From NCBI GenBank assembly GCA_046160625.1, contig JBJXGZ010000155.1, positions 1 to 64,000 on the forward strand: a stretch of DNA of 64,000 nucleotides, read 5' to 3'. The notes under the pieces are model-generated. The model saw only the letters and a program-made list of their open reading frames with translations. It ran no database searches and was not told the origin of the DNA. Within the stretch, counting starts at the first letter, position 1, and each line of letters starts with the position of its first letter. Source of the stretch: M3007 sp046160625 (lineage in GTDB: Bacteria > Bacteroidota > Bacteroidia > Chitinophagales > Saprospiraceae). This document shows positions 8,123 to 16,074 of this stretch, in pieces. A program made the translations under genes and the position numbers.

Positions 8123-8710
8123 ATGACACGTCTTGCCGCCCTTTGCTTTGCTGTTTCTTTCCTGGCTGCCTGTAGCCAAGAACCCTCCAAAGAGGCCGTT
8201 GCCAACGCCGCTGATATAGCGCTCTGGGCAAAATATAAAACCGAAGCCTGGAAAAACCACGGCTGCGAACTCATCACAGATGCCGAGTTGGAAACCCTGT
8301 TCGCCTTCAATAGCAAAGAGGCCACACTCAATGTCCGCCCGCTGCCCAACCAGGCTTTTTGCCTCCGAACCTGGAACAAGCCCGATTGGAAAGAACGCGA
8401 AACCAACAATGAAAAGGAAGGCGCAGCCTGGCTCAATCCACAAAACCGGCTTGTGGTGCAACTTTTTGATTACACTTCGGAAGAACACGCCAGAAAACAA
8501 ATCGAAAATCTTCGTCGCGACCGCCGAAACACCTACGAAGAAGACGTGCCAGGCCTCGGTGACGATGCGCTTTGGAGCACAAACACCGTCACCCTGCTCG
8601 TCAGAAAGGGTCAATTTGTGATCAACCTTGCCCTCGAAGTAAATGATGTTCCACACGACAACCTCGCCAAAGCCAAAGAAGCAGCCGCTCTGGCGCTCAA
8701 GAAATTATAG
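8123..8710 (+). CDS. Hypothetical lipoprotein
   Basis: 195 residues. The ATG at 8123 starts a clear lipoprotein signal (LCFAVSFLAAC, Cys about 17). The mature part is soluble and contains the blocks GCELITDAELETLF, FCLRTWNKPDWKERE and VPGLGDDALWSTNTVTLLVRKGQFVINLALEV. The last block resembles small surface or periplasmic proteins in which a variant of the GLGDxA...L.vr.G..v..l motif recurs, but I cannot name a function. The frame is open upstream to 7994, which would bury the signal peptide. The gene is divergent from the peptide transporter. Confidence 0.75.
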   Translation: MTRLAALCFAVSFLAACSQEPSKEAVANAADIALWAKYKTEAWKNHGCELITDAELETLFAFNSKEATLNVRPLPNQAFCLRTWNKPDWKERETNNEKEGAAWLNPQNRLVVQLFDYTSEEHARKQIENLRRDRRNTYEEDVPGLGDDALWSTNTVTLLVRKGQFVINLALEVNDVPHDNLAKAKEAAALALKKL

Positions 8711-8762
8711 TAGGAATCCCCTACATCGCCCCTTTCCGCTCCGCACGTCAAGACTTTGGGGG

Positions 8763-8854
8763 AAGGCTTCGGCGGGTAAACAATCCAGCAATCACTGATC
8801 CACCCCTCCTACGCCAAGGCTTCGGCGGGTAAACAATCCAGCAATCACTAATCC
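8763..8854. repeat. Tandem pair of 39-nt ggcgggtaaa repeats
   Basis: The 39-nt unit starting aaggcttcggcgggtaaac occurs at 8763 and again at 8816 (period 53) with one mismatch. It belongs to the dispersed cccgcc/ggcgggtaaa family of this window; a related reversed copy lies inside the DUF547 gene at 3003-3070. The second copy ends 3 bases before the GGGPS start codon and so forms its leader. Confidence 0.8.
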
Positions 8855-8856
8855 TA

Positions 8857-9591
8857 ATGACCAGCTCCCTCTACACCGATCTCGTAGCCGCAAAAAAACG
8901 CAAGGAAAAACGGCTTGCCATTCTTTTCGACCCCGACAAGCTTCGGCTAGAAAAAATGGAGCGGGCACTCGAACTAGCCGTCGAATGTTGCGTGGATTAT
9001 TTTTTCATTGGCGGCAGCCTGGTAGTCAATTCAATGCTTGATCCCCTGCTTGCCAGCATCAGCGAGCGATGCAAAATCCCGCTCATTTTATTTCCTGGCA
9101 GCTCGTTCCAACTCAGTTACCGCGCCGACGGCATCCTGTTGCTTTCGCTTATTAGTGGCCGCAACCCGGAACTACTCATTGGACAACATGTGGTGGCAGC
9201 GCCATACCTAAAAATGTCGCCCCTTGAAATTATTTCTACCGGCTACATCCTTGTAGATGGAGGAGTGCAAACCTCGGTGCAATACATGTCTAATACCTAT
9301 CCCATCCCGATGGGCAAAAATGATATTGCCATTTGTACTGCCCTTGCAGGCGAGATGTTGGGATTGAAAACCATTTATTTGGAAGCAGGCTCCGGAGCAT
9401 TGAACCCCATTTCGGAAAGTATGATTGAAGCCGTGGCTGGTACGCTCACAGTCCCGCTCATCGTGGGAGGCGGAATCAGAACACCTGAAAAAGCGGCCGC
9501 TAATTTCCGCGCTGGCGCAGATATAATCGTAGTCGGAAATGCCGTTGAAAATGATCCGGGACTGATTCGTGAATTGGCGGCTGCTCGATAA
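8857..9591 (+). CDS. Geranylgeranylglyceryl phosphate synthase family protein (GGGPS/PcrB)
   Basis: 244 residues, a TIM-barrel prenyltransferase. Recognisable blocks are LAILFDPDKL, FFIGGSLVV, YILVDGGVQTSVQYMSN, KTIYLEAGSGAL, VPLIVGGGIRTPEKA and ADIIVVGNAVEN, the order found in GGGPS/PcrB enzymes. These join a polyprenyl diphosphate to glycerol-1-phosphate, making an archaeal-type ether lipid precursor. Bacteroidota copies exist, and in some species GGGPS activity is known. The chain length used here cannot be read from sequence alone. It is a single gene with a repeat-containing leader. Confidence 0.88.
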   Translation: MTSSLYTDLVAAKKRKEKRLAILFDPDKLRLEKMERALELAVECCVDYFFIGGSLVVNSMLDPLLASISERCKIPLILFPGSSFQLSYRADGILLLSLISGRNPELLIGQHVVAAPYLKMSPLEIISTGYILVDGGVQTSVQYMSNTYPIPMGKNDIAICTALAGEMLGLKTIYLEAGSGALNPISESMIEAVAGTLTVPLIVGGGIRTPEKAAANFRAGADIIVVGNAVENDPGLIRELAAAR

Positions 9592-9632
9592 ATGTGGATC
9601 ATCCAGAATTTTAAGATTTCTCTGATTTTGTT

Positions 9633-9773
9633 TGATTGATGATTGACGAGTACATGATTGTTGATTTTTGATGGAATGGTGGATTGATAATGGCCGATGT
9701 TCCGCTATCGTCAATAATACCATCGTCCCTTACATCAAAAATCAACAATCATGTACTCGTCAATCATCAATCA
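9633..9773. repeat. Two-copy palindromic element, copy 2
   Basis: Arms 9633-9673 and 9733-9773 are perfect 41-bp inverted copies with a 59-nt loop. Compared with copy 1 (6217-6368), four arm positions differ and each difference is compensated on the opposite arm. The loop keeps gattgataatgg, cgatgt and atcgtcaata. Flanks just outside the arms are also partly alike (aattttaagatttctc and aaaattctgg). It lies between convergent genes. Confidence 0.9.
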
Positions 9774-9811
9774 GAACCTATTGCCTCAAAATTCTGGGTG
9801 ACTCAAGTTCC

Positions 9812-11098
9812 CTACGTTTTCTGGTGCTTCTTCTTCGCCGCCGGGAACAGAATATTGTTCAAAATCAATCGAAAACCAGGAGAATTAGGATGTAGTGCAA
9901 GGTCGGTGGGCGGGTCGCCTACATAGTGGCGGTAATCTTCCGGGTCATGTCCGCCATAGAAAGTAAAAAACCCTTTTCCATAAGCGTCATGGATGTATCG
10001 GGCTTCGAGGGCGGGCTTGTTTTCGCCCATGATGAGCACGTTGGGTTTGATGAATTTTTTATTGAATGCTGTTGCCTGGCCCATAAAACCTTTTATCGTT
10101 CGGGTGTGGCATTGGGTTAGCATGGTCGGCACGGGGTCCCATTTGGCCGAAAAGTCGAAGAGCGTAATATAGTCTTGCTCTGGCGACACTCTACGCCCCG
10201 TCACTTCACTGTTGTCAATAGTCGAATGCTCATAAATACTGGGATCGGTGAGCACCTGAAAATTTTGAAAAGCAAAGGTTTTGGAAAAGTCGAGTTTGCT
10301 CTGGAAGTTGGGGTCGGTAGCATCACCATCGAACGGGAAAGCGCAGATGTCAGTGCCTTCTGCGGCCAATGCAATATCGTAAGTATCTGTGGCCGAGCAC
10401 ATGGCAAACATAAAGCCGCCGCCAATCACGTATTCTTTTATTTTTTTCGCCACAGCCAGTTTTAGCTCGCTCACTTTATCAAAGCCATTTTGCCGCGCCA
10501 GCGATTCCATCATCTGTACGTGTTGCCGATACCAGGGCTGTCCGCTGTTGCTTGCATAAAACTTCCCGTACATCCCTGTAAAGTCTTCGTGGTGGAGGTG
10601 TAACCAATCGTACTCTGCCAATTTCCCTTGCATCACTTCATTGTCGTACAAAACGTCGTAAGGGATTTCGGCGTAAGTAAGCACCAGGGTAACAGCATCA
10701 TCCCAAGGCTGTATCATCTCGCCTTTTTCATCCTTATCTGGAGAATAAACGGCGATTTTGGGAGCTTTTTCCAGTTTTATTACATCTTGATTTACCTCCG
10801 GATTTAGGATATCGTTCTGTAAATTTGCAAACTGTCCATCTGCAATGACTTCGTAACTCACGTCGCGGGTTTTGCATTCTTTCTCAAAAGCTGGCGTGTA
10901 CATAAAGGCAAAACTTCCGCCCCTATAATTCAAAAGCCACCAGGCTTCCACCCCTTGCGAAAGTATCCAATAGGTAATGCCGTAAGCTTTCAGGTGGTTT
11001 CGCTGGCCTTTTTCGTCCATTGGCAACACAATGACTGTTGCACGAATTTGCGATAAAACGCACATGAAAAGTGCGAGCGCGATGAATAGTTTGCGCAT
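9812..11098 (-). CDS. Exported protein of a family often labelled asparagine synthetase B
   Basis: 428 residues with an N-terminal signal peptide (MRKLFIALALFMCVLSQIRA). The body has the blocks NHLKAYGITYWIL, VEAWWLLNYRGGSFAF, YDWLHLHHEDFTGMYGKFY, GGGFMFAMCSATDTYDIALA and FFTFYGGHDPEDYRHYVGD. Bacteroidota relatives are often named asparagine synthetase B, but I see no class II glutaminase or ATP pyrophosphatase motifs, so that name is doubtful. The GGGFMFAMC and GGHDPE blocks suggest a glutamine-amidotransferase-like (flavodoxin-like) fold, which is inference. The frame is open to 11206, but the signal peptide fixes the start at 11098. Confidence 0.7.
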   Translation of the reverse strand: MRKLFIALALFMCVLSQIRATVIVLPMDEKGQRNHLKAYGITYWILSQGVEAWWLLNYRGGSFAFMYTPAFEKECKTRDVSYEVIADGQFANLQNDILNPEVNQDVIKLEKAPKIAVYSPDKDEKGEMIQPWDDAVTLVLTYAEIPYDVLYDNEVMQGKLAEYDWLHLHHEDFTGMYGKFYASNSGQPWYRQHVQMMESLARQNGFDKVSELKLAVAKKIKEYVIGGGFMFAMCSATDTYDIALAAEGTDICAFPFDGDATDPNFQSKLDFSKTFAFQNFQVLTDPSIYEHSTIDNSEVTGRRVSPEQDYITLFDFSAKWDPVPTMLTQCHTRTIKGFMGQATAFNKKFIKPNVLIMGENKPALEARYIHDAYGKGFFTFYGGHDPEDYRHYVGDPPTDLALHPNSPGFRLILNNILFPAAKKKHQKT

Positions 11099-11254
11099 GG
11101 TATTATTTGTTTTTGTTGTCAAAGTCAAGGTCGTAAAACGCAAATTCTCCCAAGTTAGTTTTGGCGATTGTATTTCACCAGCATCACATTTACCCGCCGT
11201 AGCCAATTCATCCGCCGAAGTTTTAACGAAGGCGGAAGGCGAAGAAGGGCATCA

Positions 11255-12004
11255 CTACCTTACAGGAGCCCATTCATCCAAATAAGATTTCCGCCCCAGC
11301 AGCATCCAAAGCCCTTCTCGAAAATAGATCATCGTGAGCCGTACATAGCCGTATTGCCTAAACCTGCGCGGCGAATGGTGTATCCGTAATTTTGACAGAT
11401 AAGCAATCCGGCCAACATCCTGCAAGCGATAAAAAAGATTGCAATCTTCCCCAGCTGTGAGGTGTTCTTTATACCCTCCAATTTGTTCAAAAGCCGATCG
11501 GCGCACCAACTGACATTCGCCTTTGGCCAAAGGTGCTTTAAAAAATAATGAGCATCGAATGATTGTATTCATCAAGATGTGATAAATGCGATCGGAGGTA
11601 CGCGCCTCTTCCGGGTACACCCAAATTGGTACAGTAGCACCCACTAGCAATGGATATTTTTCAAAATACGCAAAAACCTTTCCGAAAAAATAATCTTTGT
11701 CGGGAATACGAACATCGGCGTCAAGTCTGAGAAGAAGCGGCGCTTTGGCCTGTGCTGCGCCGAGATTGCAGCCGATGGCGATGTTTTGTTTGCCGGGACC
11801 AGCCTGCACAAGTTTGACGCGCTGGTTTGAAAGTTCAGCAAAATGTTGCACAATCTCAACGGTTCCGTCGGTACTGTTCGCATCGGAAACGATGATTTCC
11901 AGGTCGTATTTTTCCCAAAACGGCTCGAATTGAGCAAGGGTATTGCCGATGTAGTTGGCCTCGTTGCGCGTTGGGATGAATAGGCTGAGTCGCGGAGTGG
12001 TCAT
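11255..12004 (-). CDS. Family 2 glycosyltransferase
   Basis: 249 residues. A GT-A fold is shown by LSLFIPTRNEANYIGNTL at the start, VSDANSTDGTVEIV (nucleotide-binding DxxSxDGT) and LLLRLDADVRIP (the DxD site). Later blocks KGECQLVRRSAFEQIGGYKE and LTAGEDCNLFYRL match the acceptor-side ED motif of the family. It transfers a sugar from a nucleotide donor to an unknown acceptor in the cytoplasm. The C-terminus has one moderately hydrophobic segment. It lies downstream of dnaX on the same strand, but a 40-bp palindrome separates them. Confidence 0.85.
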   Translation of the reverse strand: MTTPRLSLFIPTRNEANYIGNTLAQFEPFWEKYDLEIIVSDANSTDGTVEIVQHFAELSNQRVKLVQAGPGKQNIAIGCNLGAAQAKAPLLLRLDADVRIPDKDYFFGKVFAYFEKYPLLVGATVPIWVYPEEARTSDRIYHILMNTIIRCSLFFKAPLAKGECQLVRRSAFEQIGGYKEHLTAGEDCNLFYRLQDVGRIAYLSKLRIHHSPRRFRQYGYVRLTMIYFREGLWMLLGRKSYLDEWAPVR

Positions 12005-12020
12005 TTTTGGTGTGATGTGG

Positions 12021-12141
12021 ATTTGGGGATTCGGTTATTTGGGGATTTGGAGTGCCTGAGTTTGATATTTTTATGGCCGTGCCGGCAAAACTAATACTAA
12101 TCTCAGGCACCCCAAATCCCCAAATAATCGAATCCTCAAAT
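12021..12141. repeat. 40-bp-arm palindrome between dnaX and a glycosyltransferase gene
   Basis: Arms 12021-12060 and 12102-12141 are inverted copies with three mismatches and a 41-nt loop. They are built of a ggggatttgg/ggattcgg word. It fills almost the whole gap between the start of the glycosyltransferase (12004) and the end of dnaX (12149), both on the minus strand, so it may attenuate transcription from dnaX. Confidence 0.85.
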
Positions 12142-12148
12142 AACCAAC

Positions 12149-13969
12149 TTAGTCATTCAATTTCAAGTCGAATTTTTGGATCAGTTGTTCTACTAAAGGG
12201 TTGGTTTCCTTCATTTTATCCAACTTTTCCTTCGTGCTGAGCGGGCGTATGGTACGCGCAGCCTGTGCCTGTTCGGCAATTTTATGTTCGTCCAATACCA
12301 CCTCGATTTTTAGTGCGGTATCGTGCAAGCGCTTGCGCAGGGTTTCGAGCATCCGAGGCACCTCGGCCCGCACATTGTTCTGATCAATCGTGGTGCCGAC
12401 AAGCGCAGTGAGCGTCTTACCCTCCAAGCGAAGCTCCGCATTGCTGAGGGCCATGCGCGACAGGTTGGAGTTGAGCAATGCAGCGTAAGCCTGCCATTCT
12501 GTGCGGATATTTTCAAGCGAAAGGCGGCTCTCGAGACTTGCCCGATGGTTTTCTTCTTCTTCTACCAATTGGTCAAACGCATCAAGACGCATCGGGATGG
12601 CTTCTGCCTTCATGCGCCCCTGTCTCAAACCTTGGGAAATATCAGCCAACGCATCCTCGGAGAGAGGTTGGGCATTGCCGCTTATGGGAGATGTTGGACT
12701 CTGGACATTGGACGCTGGGGAGGGTGTCGGCTCTGAAACTTTACTGACAGCACTTGGCATGGCATAATTTCCATTGCCGTTAGGAGTGCTTCCATTGCCA
12801 TTTGGTGCGGGCGAACTAAAGTTCGATGCTACAGTCTGGTCAAGAGTTTTTTTTTCCAAATCCGCACCTTTGACAGCCCTCCCGATGTGGCAAATTTTGA
12901 GCAATGCCATTTCAACATGGAGACGTTTGTAACGTGCCATTTTGAAATTGACATCGCAGTCGTTGCAAAGATTCAGCGCAGTGAGCAGGAAAGATGCCGG
13001 GGTAATGGCTGCCTGGGAACGATAGCGTTCTCTAAGACTTTCGCCCACTTCGAGCAATGCAAGTGTGGCTTTGTCCTTGCAAACCAAAACATTGCGCAAA
13101 TGTTCCGCAAGGCCAAGCACGAACACTTCAGGATCAAAACCTTTTCGGAGAATCTCATCAAACTGGTTCATCAGCGAAGCTGAGTCCTCGGCCAAAAGCG
13201 CGTCGGTGATCTTGAAAAAATAGTCGTAATCGAGCACATTGAGGTTTTCGATTACAGCTTCGTAGGTGATTTTTTTTCCTGCGCCACTTGTGATACGGTC
13301 AAAAATGGAGAGCGCGTCGCGCATGGCGCCATCTGCTTTTTGGGCAATGATGTGCAGTGCGTCTCCTTCTGCTTCGATGCCTTCTTTTTGGCAAATATCC
13401 TGCAACTGCAACACCATATCGGCTATCGTGATGCGGCGAAAATCAAAAATCTGGCAGCGAGAAAGTATGGTCGGGATGATTTTGTGCTTCTCCGTGGTCG
13501 CCAAAATGAAGATGGCGTAGGGCGGCGGCTCTTCCAGCGTTTTCAAAAAAGCATTGAAAGCCTGGTTGGAAAGCATGTGTACCTCATCAATAATGAACAC
13601 CTTGTACTTGCCCTGTTGTGGCTGAAAACGCACCTGCTCCGTGAGGGCGCGAATATGCTCCACGGAGTTGTTGGAGGCCGCATCCAGTTCAATGATGTTG
13701 AACGAGGCACTGTCATTGAATGATTTGCAGGAACTGCACTCGTTGCAGGCCTCATATTCGGAGCTGCGGTTTTCGCAGTTGAGAATTTTGGCGAGGATCC
13801 GGGCACAGGTGGTCTTGCCCACACCGCGTGGCCCGGTAAAGAGAAAAGCGTGCGCGACATGATCACTGGCGAGCGCATTTTTGAGCGTACCAGCCACATG
13901 GCCTTGTCCCACCACGTCTTGGAAACGCTGGGGACGGTATTTGCGCGCGGATACGATAAAGTTGCTCAT
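12149..13969 (-). CDS. dnaX: DNA polymerase III subunit gamma/tau
   Basis: 606 residues. The clamp-loader ATPase is complete: Walker A GPRGVGKT (46-53), zinc-binding cysteines (65, 75, 78, 81), Walker B DEVH (128-131) and sensor-1 region FILATTEKHKIIPTILSRC. Domain III follows to about residue 370, then a low-complexity Asn/Gly/Ser/Pro linker (about 380-450) and a C-terminal tau-like domain (about 460-606). It loads the sliding clamp in the replisome. The linker contains SNVQSPTSPIS, encoded by the ttggactctggacattggac word that forms palindromes elsewhere in the window. Confidence 0.95.
   Translation of the reverse strand: MSNFIVSARKYRPQRFQDVVGQGHVAGTLKNALASDHVAHAFLFTGPRGVGKTTCARILAKILNCENRSSEYEACNECSSCKSFNDSASFNIIELDAASNNSVEHIRALTEQVRFQPQQGKYKVFIIDEVHMLSNQAFNAFLKTLEEPPPYAIFILATTEKHKIIPTILSRCQIFDFRRITIADMVLQLQDICQKEGIEAEGDALHIIAQKADGAMRDALSIFDRITSGAGKKITYEAVIENLNVLDYDYFFKITDALLAEDSASLMNQFDEILRKGFDPEVFVLGLAEHLRNVLVCKDKATLALLEVGESLRERYRSQAAITPASFLLTALNLCNDCDVNFKMARYKRLHVEMALLKICHIGRAVKGADLEKKTLDQTVASNFSSPAPNGNGSTPNGNGNYAMPSAVSKVSEPTPSPASNVQSPTSPISGNAQPLSEDALADISQGLRQGRMKAEAIPMRLDAFDQLVEEEENHRASLESRLSLENIRTEWQAYAALLNSNLSRMALSNAELRLEGKTLTALVGTTIDQNNVRAEVPRMLETLRKRLHDTALKIEVVLDEHKIAEQAQAARTIRPLSTKEKLDKMKETNPLVEQLIQKFDLKLND
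12690..12717. repeat. ttggacattggac word inside the dnaX linker
   Basis: The stretch gttggactctggacattgg, read on the plus strand, is the same degenerate word that makes the palindromes at 20448-20595 and 55195-55330. Here it lies within the disordered linker of gamma/tau, in frame, and without an inverted partner nearby. Confidence 0.6.
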
Positions 13970-14038
13970 AATATGCCTTCCCTCTTGGGTCGTAAAGGTA
14001 AAATGATTGGTGAAAGGCGAAGGATGAAGTTTTCCACA

Positions 14039-14115
14039 CGCGGATAGGGCGGATTTGCGCGTACTTGATCCTGTTCTATTTTGTATATTATCCGCGCAAA
14101 TCCGACTTCTCCGCG
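14039..14115. repeat. 23-bp-arm palindrome (gcggatt family)
   Basis: Arms 14039-14061 and 14093-14115 are inverted with a few mismatches. They use the same words (gcggatttgcgcg, ccgcgaaatccgcgtt) as the palindrome at 2272-2375. It lies between the dnaX start (13969) and the end of the thioredoxin-domain gene (14127), in the dnaX leader region. Confidence 0.8.
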
Positions 14116-14126
14116 AAATCCGCGTT

Positions 14127-15338
14127 TCAACCCTCCAATGAATCCAAAAAATACTGAATCTTCTCCTTCAACATCGCATCCTTTTCGGTCAGTTCCTTCT
14201 TTGCAAATTCAGCGGTGCTACGGGCCTTGGCCATTTTGCCTTGTAATTTATATACTCCTGCCAGGGTCATCCAATATTCAGCGAGGCCACCCTTTTCGGC
14301 GGCAGATTTGGCCCATTTTTCAGCTTGTATCTGCACGTTTTTGTCTTCCGGGAAAGCGCGTACCAGTGTAACCACGAGGTCGTGGAGTTTGGCAGCATTG
14401 CTTTTGACCTCGGTTTTTTGGTACGCCTTGGCGGTTTTTAGAAACAATCCTGCGTTTTTGACAGCCTTGGCGTAGTTCATATCAGCCTCGTAGGCAAAAG
14501 CAACTGAACGGGAAGGATTGCCTGCCTTCATCTTGGCTTTGGCCTCATCAAGCAGGGTCTTGTTTTTGAATTCAATGGCTTTTGCAACCGTGCTTTTGCA
14601 GGCCTTTTCAACGCGGGCATTCACCGCCTCTTCACTGGTAACTGCCACGATTTTGCTGCGATTTTTTACCAGCAAATCAAACACGCGGCTATCGGCATCC
14701 ACTGCCCCTTCAAGGATGAACTTGAGGTTGAATTCAGTTGTCAAATCCTGCTGCGTATTCAAGTATTCGTTCGTGATTTTCAGGGAAGGTTTGCCTGCCG
14801 CATTGAGGGAACGGACATAATCAAAAAGCATCTTCGGGTCGCGGTTGCCATCGGCGTATTTTTTTTCGTAGTCCACCGATTTGTCATTTTTCCCTAGCGC
14901 CTTTCTGCCTGTTTCGAGCAGTTGTTCCACGTTTTTACCACCCACTTCTTTCATCACGATTTTCCCGGTCGTGTCAATGAACATCAACGTCGGATACGAA
15001 TTCACGGGGTATTTGCCGGCAAACTCCGCGTTTTCAGGCTTTTCCATGTCAATTTTCAGGTTAATGAAATTGGCATTGAAAAATTCCCCTGCCTTTGGGT
15101 CGGGAAAGGTCTGGGCAGCCATGCGCTTGCAAGGGCCACACCAGGCGGCGTAGGCGTCAACAAAAATCAGGCGTTCTTCTGTTTTTGCTTTTTCGAGGGC
15201 TTCAGGCCAGGTGCCGTGGAAGAACTCGATGCCTTGGGCGCTGAGAGCTGTGAGAGGCGTGAGAAAGAGAGAGAGAAATAGCCCGCCTACGCCAAGGCTT
15301 CGGCGGGTAAAACGGGTAAGAGAGCGTATGCTTTTCAT
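14127..15338 (-). CDS. Exported thioredoxin-domain protein with helical C-terminal repeats
   Basis: 403 residues. A signal peptide (to about residue 35) is followed by a thioredoxin domain with AAWCGPCKRM (Cys67, Cys70) and the cis-Pro motif VNSYPTLMF. Residues 170-403 are helical and resemble TPR-like repeats (WMTLAGVYKLQGKMAKARSTAE). It probably acts on disulfides in the periplasm. The start is ATG at 15338; a TTG at 15347 is also in frame. The signal peptide is odd: its residues 9-21 (RFTRRSLGVGGLF) are the translation of the dispersed cccgcc repeat at 15275-15312. Confidence 0.82.
   Translation of the reverse strand: MKSIRSLTRFTRRSLGVGGLFLSLFLTPLTALSAQGIEFFHGTWPEALEKAKTEERLIFVDAYAAWCGPCKRMAAQTFPDPKAGEFFNANFINLKIDMEKPENAEFAGKYPVNSYPTLMFIDTTGKIVMKEVGGKNVEQLLETGRKALGKNDKSVDYEKKYADGNRDPKMLFDYVRSLNAAGKPSLKITNEYLNTQQDLTTEFNLKFILEGAVDADSRVFDLLVKNRSKIVAVTSEEAVNARVEKACKSTVAKAIEFKNKTLLDEAKAKMKAGNPSRSVAFAYEADMNYAKAVKNAGLFLKTAKAYQKTEVKSNAAKLHDLVVTLVRAFPEDKNVQIQAEKWAKSAAEKGGLAEYWMTLAGVYKLQGKMAKARSTAEFAKKELTEKDAMLKEKIQYFLDSLEG
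15275..15312. repeat. cccgcc...ggcgggtaaa repeat inside a signal peptide
   Basis: cccgcctacgccaaggcttc followed by ggcgggtaaa forms an inverted GC-rich unit. The same unit occurs near 8816, 22307, 44160, 56781 and 57845. Here it is translated in frame and supplies residues 9-21 of the thioredoxin-domain protein. Confidence 0.75.
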
Positions 15339-15449
15339 GCTTTTCAATTTTAGTGTGGGAAACGTGCTTTATCAAAGCAAGTTGCAAAAATAGGTTTTTC
15401 CAACATCACAAATCAATCTGAAAACTCAGCACCGGCATTAGCTTGCTTT

Positions 15450-15519
15450 GCTCCAACGCACAAGCCCCGGAGCAAATGCTCCAACGCACAAGCCCCGGAG
15501 CAAATGCTCCGAGGCTTGT
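15450..15519. repeat. Tandem 28-nt repeat ending in a hairpin
   Basis: A 28-nt unit (gctccaacgcacaagccccg and 8 more bases) is perfectly repeated at 15450-15477 and 15478-15505. Arms 15488-15501 and 15506-15519 then pair with one mismatch around aaat. It lies between the lipoprotein stop (15547) and the next gene start (15338), both on the minus strand, and may end the protease-lipoprotein transcript. Confidence 0.8.
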
Positions 15520-15546
15520 TTGTATCCTTTCTCAAAGTAGTGTCAA

Positions 15547-16074
15547 CTAATACACTTCGTACTTTTCGTTGAACACTCCCTGGAACAACAGGGTCTCAGG
15601 CAAACCCAAGTGCTTGTACCCGTTTTTGGTTGTCCTCCGAAACTGAGCTCTGAAACGACCTTTCACTTCTTGGTTAACGGTGTCTAAGGCTTCAATGTTG
15701 AAAAAACCTTCTTCTGGCACTTCCAACTCATATTCGTAGCCAGTAAGGTCTTCGTCCACCGTTTGACCAAAACTGGTCAAAGCCTTGATGTACTGGATTC
15801 GCTCAGTATGCAGTTCAAAATCTCCCGTTTGGATGGGCAGCCAATCAAAAGCCAGCAGGTTTACGACATCATCGTATTTATCCACGAAAGCAAAGTTTAT
15901 GTGGCTGTAAACCTTGATGAGTTTAAAATCTGGCTCGTAGTCCTCTTTACAGCCATTCAGATAGACCACCGATTGGCCTAATTTGACCTCGCTGGGCAAG
16001 TCCGCCTCATGCTCTTTGCAACAGGCGGAAAGAAAGATAGAAAGCCCAAGGGAAAGCAAGAGTGTCGTTTTCAT
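15547..16074 (-). CDS. Hypothetical lipoprotein coupled to a metalloprotease
   Basis: 175 residues. The signal MKTTLLLSLGLSIFLSACC gives a lipid-anchored Cys18. The mature part contains DEDLTGYEYELEVPEEGFFNIEALDTV and is rich in acidic residues; I do not recognise a family. Its ATG overlaps the stop codon of the metalloprotease gene by 4 bases (ATGA at 16071-16074), so the two are translated together. Such coupling suggests a partner role, for example inhibitor or immunity protein for the protease or a surface anchor, but that is inference from position only. Confidence 0.72.
   Translation of the reverse strand: MKTTLLLSLGLSIFLSACCKEHEADLPSEVKLGQSVVYLNGCKEDYEPDFKLIKVYSHINFAFVDKYDDVVNLLAFDWLPIQTGDFELHTERIQYIKALTSFGQTVDEDLTGYEYELEVPEEGFFNIEALDTVNQEVKGRFRAQFRRTTKNGYKHLGLPETLLFQGVFNEKYEVY

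Noticed and set aside
9812..11098. Asparagine synthetase activity
   Set aside because: No N-terminal Cys glutaminase and no ATP pyrophosphatase motif; an N-terminal signal peptide argues for export. The name is kept only as a family label.
15450..15505. 28-nt repeat pair as CRISPR remnant
   Set aside because: The two copies abut without a spacer, and no cas gene is near.
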